NCBI GenBank assembly: GCA_001275005.1
Contig: JWZX01003177.1
Location: forward strand, 1 to 38,989
Direction of reading: 5' to 3'
Origin: Chrysochromulina tobinii
Taxonomy: Eukaryota > Haptophyta > Prymnesiales > Chrysochromulinaceae
DNA length: 38,989 bases
Below the pieces are notes generated by a model. The model was given only the letters and a program-made list of their open reading frames with translations, made no database searches and had not been told where the DNA came from. Below are positions 36,022 to 38,989 of this stretch, one piece after another. The position numbers and the translations under genes are program-made. How positions within the stretch are numbered: the first letter of the stretch is position 1; each line of letters begins with the position of its first letter.

Positions 36022-36371
36022 GTATGGGAAACGAATTCCAACAAAAAATGCAAGCACCGGGTCGCGTCTGTTGTGTTAATGTTCACACGGGCGCACACGG
36101 CACAGAAGAACCTCACATCCATCCCAACCCACCAACGCACCCACACGCACCGCACAATCTTGCGGTTAGCGTCAGTAGCTCAGTGTAGTCAGTACGGGTA
36201 CAATGTACTGGTACTGTACCGCAAAAGTAACCATCCTCCATTTCCGCGACCCCACTCGAGGTCGCTACATGTATCTGGCGCCTATGGCTTCTAATCTTTG
36301 CCAACTGGCGGGGCCTCCGTTTGACGAACTGACGTGACTAAAACAGCACGAGATTGTGTGCAGAGATTGTG
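36022..36371. promoter_or_regulatory. Divergent promoter region with GTAC cluster
   Basis: 350 bases between divergent starts. GTAC occurs five times in 28 bases (36192-36219), including the palindrome GGTACTGTACC. A C/A-rich tract precedes it at about 36085-36155. The same kind of cluster is present upstream of the oxidoreductase gene at 15961. Confidence 0.45.
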
Positions 36372-37343
36372 ATGGCGCTGCGGAAGGACCCCGCCGTCCG
36401 ACCTTGCCTTGCTTTCGCAATGCGTCTCGGGAACATCATGCTGTTGTTATCAAGCGTTGTTGTCCAGGCCAAGCTTGACCGGACCGGACGACATCCTGGA
36501 CCGCACCACTCCAAGATGAGCGACGGCGTGTGGCACGTCTGTGTTCAAGCTGGCGGAACGGGTGCTGACGGCATGGGCGACTTTCAGTTGAAGTACGAGA
36601 CGGATGTTGAGATCCTCGAGGGCATGCGCACGCATGTTGCCGTCGCAGCGGATGGACGAAATTTGCTCAGATGGCCGTCCATGACAGCTGCTGACCTGGA
36701 GAAGAAAAAAGAAACTCGGCAAGCCAACTCGCTAGGCTCAAGCACGCTACCGACAGTTTTCGTGTCCGGCGCCTTGCCTCTCGACCTATACTACGAAGTG
36801 CGGCGTTCACTCGCTCGCTTCACCAACTCCGGCACCGACCTCTCGCTGGCATGTTCGCTCCCTGCGGGCGTACAGGCGACTGCAAAGGGCAATCTCAAAA
36901 AGCCGATCGGCGGCAGTTGGAAGGAGGCGACTTGCCTGCAGTCGCTCTCTCTCTTTCGCGTGGCCGGCCCGGTCAATGTTGAGGTCACCTCGCTGCTGAT
37001 GAGCCAGCGGTTTCGGCTCAAGATTGGCCGCGGCCTCGCGAGGCTTCGATGCCCGATTTCGCTGCAGGCAGAGTTTCCTTACCGAGGGAGCGAAAAGTCC
37101 GAACCCCCAGATTATGAGCTCGGGTGGCGCCAGAATTTGGACGAGGAAGGGAAGCGCCGGCTGCGCGCGCGCATCCTCATGCCCGGCCGTCGCGCGAGCG
37201 CTGCGTGGCTTGAGTATCGGGACGCTACGATCGACGAGAACGGCGAGTGGATCGCTAAGATCGCAATGCCTCTCGACGGCGGGTGCAACGGCGGCAAGCG
37301 CTGGAAGCCCGAGATCTCGATCCGGCGCGAATGGCTGTGGTAG
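36372..37343 (+). CDS. Unknown protein, possibly secreted
   Basis: 323 residues from the first in-frame ATG at 36372. No family is recognised. A start at the third in-frame ATG (36420) would give MRLGNIMLLLSSVVVQAK, a convincing signal peptide, so the mature protein may be secreted or plastid-targeted; the longer start adds a basic pre-sequence. The rest is mixed alpha/beta with regular codon use (VWHVCVQAGGTGADGMGDFQ; FRVAGPVNVEVTSLLMSQRF) and alternating hydrophobic strands that suggest a beta-rich fold. It has at least four Cys. Its last codons, EISIRREWLW and the stop, lie in a 40-base segment repeated just downstream. Divergent from the amidase gene. Confidence 0.65.
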   Translation: MALRKDPAVRPCLAFAMRLGNIMLLLSSVVVQAKLDRTGRHPGPHHSKMSDGVWHVCVQAGGTGADGMGDFQLKYETDVEILEGMRTHVAVAADGRNLLRWPSMTAADLEKKKETRQANSLGSSTLPTVFVSGALPLDLYYEVRRSLARFTNSGTDLSLACSLPAGVQATAKGNLKKPIGGSWKEATCLQSLSLFRVAGPVNVEVTSLLMSQRFRLKIGRGLARLRCPISLQAEFPYRGSEKSEPPDYELGWRQNLDEEGKRRLRARILMPGRRASAAWLEYRDATIDENGEWIAKIAMPLDGGCNGGKRWKPEISIRREWLW

Positions 37344-37400
37344 CATCTCCCCAGCATCTCCCGAGATCTCGATCCGGCGGGAATGGTAGTGGTAGCATCT
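37309..37400 (+). repeat. 40-base direct duplication spanning a stop codon
   Basis: The segment at 37309-37348 (CCGAGATCTCGATCCGGCGC to TAGCATCT) is repeated at 37361-37400 with three mismatches. The first copy encodes the C-terminus and stop of the preceding gene. The second copy lies in its 3' UTR. Confidence 0.9.
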
Positions 37401-37958
37401 TGGTGTGAGCAAGGAAGCATGGAAGATGTCGCGCTCTCGCGATCGGCGCGAGGAGGACAAAGGCAATACGGCTATACTTTACGGCATGGCAGCGGCGTCG
37501 GGGCACGACGTCCCGAGGAGTCCCAAGGCTGCACCAAGTATTCATAAGCTGCCGACAATCAATCAGCGTCCCCCCGGGACGGCCGTGTAGTTACGTGATC
37601 TGTGTGTCGGAACAAAACCCCGACCGTCTCGGGTTCCGTGGCATTCCGTCGGGGGGACGCGCACTAGGGTACTACCAACTACGCACTACGGTGGGCGTTT
37701 CAAACGTTTACGTCGTTAACTTTCAGTTATTTCATGAGGCAACCGAGATTTACGCCGAGAACGAGTCACCAGGCCCGACGGTGCCGGCTACCAAAAGCAC
37801 CCCGCACACTACGACCATTCTACGCTATTTAATGGTCCTGGACAGGTATACACAGACCCAGGAGGTGTCGCGCCTACGACGGCGCCTCTTACCGGTACCA
37901 ACTCCCCCAGGTGGACAAGTGCGAATTCGAGTGAGGTGAGGGCCGACTTGGACTGCCC
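37344..37958. other. Intergenic region upstream of the proline-rich gene
   Basis: 615 bases between co-oriented genes. It contains the second copy of the 40-base duplication, and TACCGGTA at 37890-37897, 62 bases before the next ATG, a spacing close to that of the same 8-mer before the gene at 3547. No gene is supported. Confidence 0.5.
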
Positions 37959-38989
37959 ATGGCCGGCCTCGTCCACGTCCTGCCGCTCTGGCAAACGCTT
38001 GGCGCGCCAATCATATCTGCTGCTCCCACGCATCATGCAAGCATCGAGCGCATTACATTCAGTGTCAGCTTGGGAAGCGGCGACGGCGCGCCATCACGAT
38101 GGCGGTCGCAACAGCCGCCGCAGCAGCAACAGCAGCAGAGGAAGCTCACAGCATACGAGGGAGCGCTGCCGAGCCATGCGCTGTTGGCAGCCATGCGAAA
38201 ATGCGGCGCCGGAGACATTGCGGAGGAGATGCTCGAACTCGAGCATCGAGGCGCCAAGGTGATGATCACCGCGAGTATCCCTGAGGGCGCGCCTACGACA
38301 GGCCACGCCATCCTGCGCGCTGTCGGCTCGGACATGAGCTGCTTCACACCAGCGCTTCAGGAAGAGCTGCGTCAGTTTGTGGTGCTCTCCGACCGGCCGG
38401 TCCTCTTATATGACATCGTCGAAGCCTCCTCTCCTCCGCCTCCACCACCAAAGCCGCCGAAGCCGCCGTCGCCAAAGCCGCCCCTGGCCTCGCCAAGGCC
38501 TCCCTCGCCCTCGCCGCCGCCACCCTCGCCTTCGCCGCCTCTACCACCACCACCGTTTCCTCACCATCCCCGGGGGACGCCTGATGCGCCGCAGCCGTCA
38601 CCGCCGCCACCGTCGCCACGTCCACAGCCACCGCCGCCGCCAATGCCACCGCCACCGCCACCGCCGTCGCAGCCGCCAACACCCTCGCTGCCTCCACCCA
38701 CGCCCTCGCCTCCTCCACCCTCGCCCTCGCCGCCGCCGCCGCCGCCCTCACCAGTGCCGCCTCACCACCCCATCGGAGCACCGGAAGCGCCACCACCGGA
38801 ACCATCGCCACGTCCACGACCACCTCCGCGATCGCCGCCGCCACCTACAGCGCCGGAGCCCTCGCCGCCGCCACCACCCTCTGCGCCGCCGTCCTCGCCG
38901 CCACCCTCGCCGCCGCCCTCGCCGCAGCCGCCGCGGCCGCCGCCGCCCTCGCCACTGCCGCCCTCGCCGCCGCCACCCCTGCCACCCTC
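37959..38989 (+). CDS. Proline-rich extracellular protein (3' partial)
   Basis: Open from ATG 37959 to the window end with no stop: 343 full codons are visible. The N-terminal 155 residues form a small mixed domain: MAGLVHVLPLWQTLGAP, then SIERITFSVSLGSGDGAP, a Gln run, LPSHALLAAMRKCGAGDIAE, KVMITASIPEGAPTTGHAIL, and LQEELRQFVVLSDRPVLLYD. This strand-helix-strand pattern directly before a proline run is typical of repeated modules in algal adhesin or pherophorin-like proteins. From about 38427 the sequence is almost entirely Pro with Ser, Lys, Arg and Ala (KPPKPPSPKPP, SPPPPSPSPPPPPP), a hydroxyproline-rich glycoprotein-type tract. The signal peptide is weak, so an upstream exon is possible. 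It is a potential substrate type for the prolyl-hydroxylase-like and GT77-like enzymes encoded at 14381 and 11295; that is inference. Confidence 0.78.
   Translation, partial: MAGLVHVLPLWQTLGAPIISAAPTHHASIERITFSVSLGSGDGAPSRWRSQQPPQQQQQQRKLTAYEGALPSHALLAAMRKCGAGDIAEEMLELEHRGAKVMITASIPEGAPTTGHAILRAVGSDMSCFTPALQEELRQFVVLSDRPVLLYDIVEASSPPPPPPKPPKPPSPKPPLASPRPPSPSPPPPSPSPPLPPPPFPHHPRGTPDAPQPSPPPPSPRPQPPPPPMPPPPPPPSQPPTPSLPPPTPSPPPPSPSPPPPPPSPVPPHHPIGAPEAPPPEPSPRPRPPPRSPPPPTAPEPSPPPPPSAPPSSPPPSPPPSPQPPRPPPPSPLPPSPPPPLPP

Noticed and set aside
1-38989. Giant-virus or bacterial origin of the fragment
   Set aside because: No viral hallmark genes, no operons or Shine-Dalgarno sites. Signal anchors, a GT-AG intron, long low-complexity tracts and the domain set point to a nuclear eukaryotic genome.

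Overview
This looks like a gene-dense, GC-rich nuclear fragment of a eukaryotic microalga or similar protist. The eukaryotic signs are HECT and U-box ubiquitin ligases, FHA/SAP/BRCT architecture, indoleamine dioxygenase, a GT-AG intron, secretory signal peptides, single-pass membrane anchors and very long low-complexity Ala/Glu/Pro tracts. There are no operons, no Shine-Dalgarno sites and no rRNA or tRNA genes that I could see. The (SPPPP)n-type extracellular protein at the right edge and the family mix fit a haptophyte- or pelagophyte-like alga, but lineage assignment from this window alone is weak. Most genes are single uninterrupted ORFs. Only one intron can be placed with confidence.

Layout, left to right. 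1-2832 (+): 3' part of a UPL3/TRIP12-type HECT E3 ligase. 3547-4671 (+): PAP29/DCR2-like metallophosphoesterase. 5460-7001 (-): indoleamine 2,3-dioxygenase-family heme protein. 7350-9911 (+): secreted/single-pass SGNH-fold protein whose catalytic serine is replaced by alanine, probably continuing into the overlapping reading frame 9832-10773. 11295-13850 (-): nucleotide-diphospho-sugar transferase (GT77-like). 14381-15442 (-): TPR plus 2-oxoglutarate/Fe(II) prolyl-hydroxylase-like enzyme. 15961-17151 (+): Gfo/Idh/MocA oxidoreductase. 17830-24099 (+): 2089-residue FHA-(TQ/SQ cluster)-SAP-tandem BRCT protein resembling the DNA-damage mediator MDC1. 24490-26823 (-) and 27044-28840 (+): divergent pair encoding a coiled-coil ADP-ribosyltransferase-fold protein and an ARM-repeat/U-box E3 ligase. 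29280-29867 (-) and 30035-33514 (+): divergent pair of coiled-coil proteins. 33960-36021 (-): two-exon FAAH-like membrane amidase. 36372-37343 (+): unknown protein. 37959-38989 (+, runs off the window): proline-rich extracellular protein.

Themes. Chromatin/DNA-damage and ubiquitin signalling are represented by the HECT ligase, the MDC1-like mediator, the U-box ligase and the ADP-ribosyltransferase. A second theme is extracellular hydroxyproline-rich glycoprotein chemistry: a secreted prolyl-hydroxylase-like enzyme beside a GT77-like transferase, with two proline-rich surface proteins in the same window. Clustering in a eukaryote need not mean co-function, so these links are inference. The observations I rate highest are the MDC1-like architecture, ARM repeats in which one half is invariant and the groove half varies, the R-S-ExE ADP-ribosyltransferase, the GDS-to-GDA SGNH protein, and GTAC-rich clusters in two intergenic regions.
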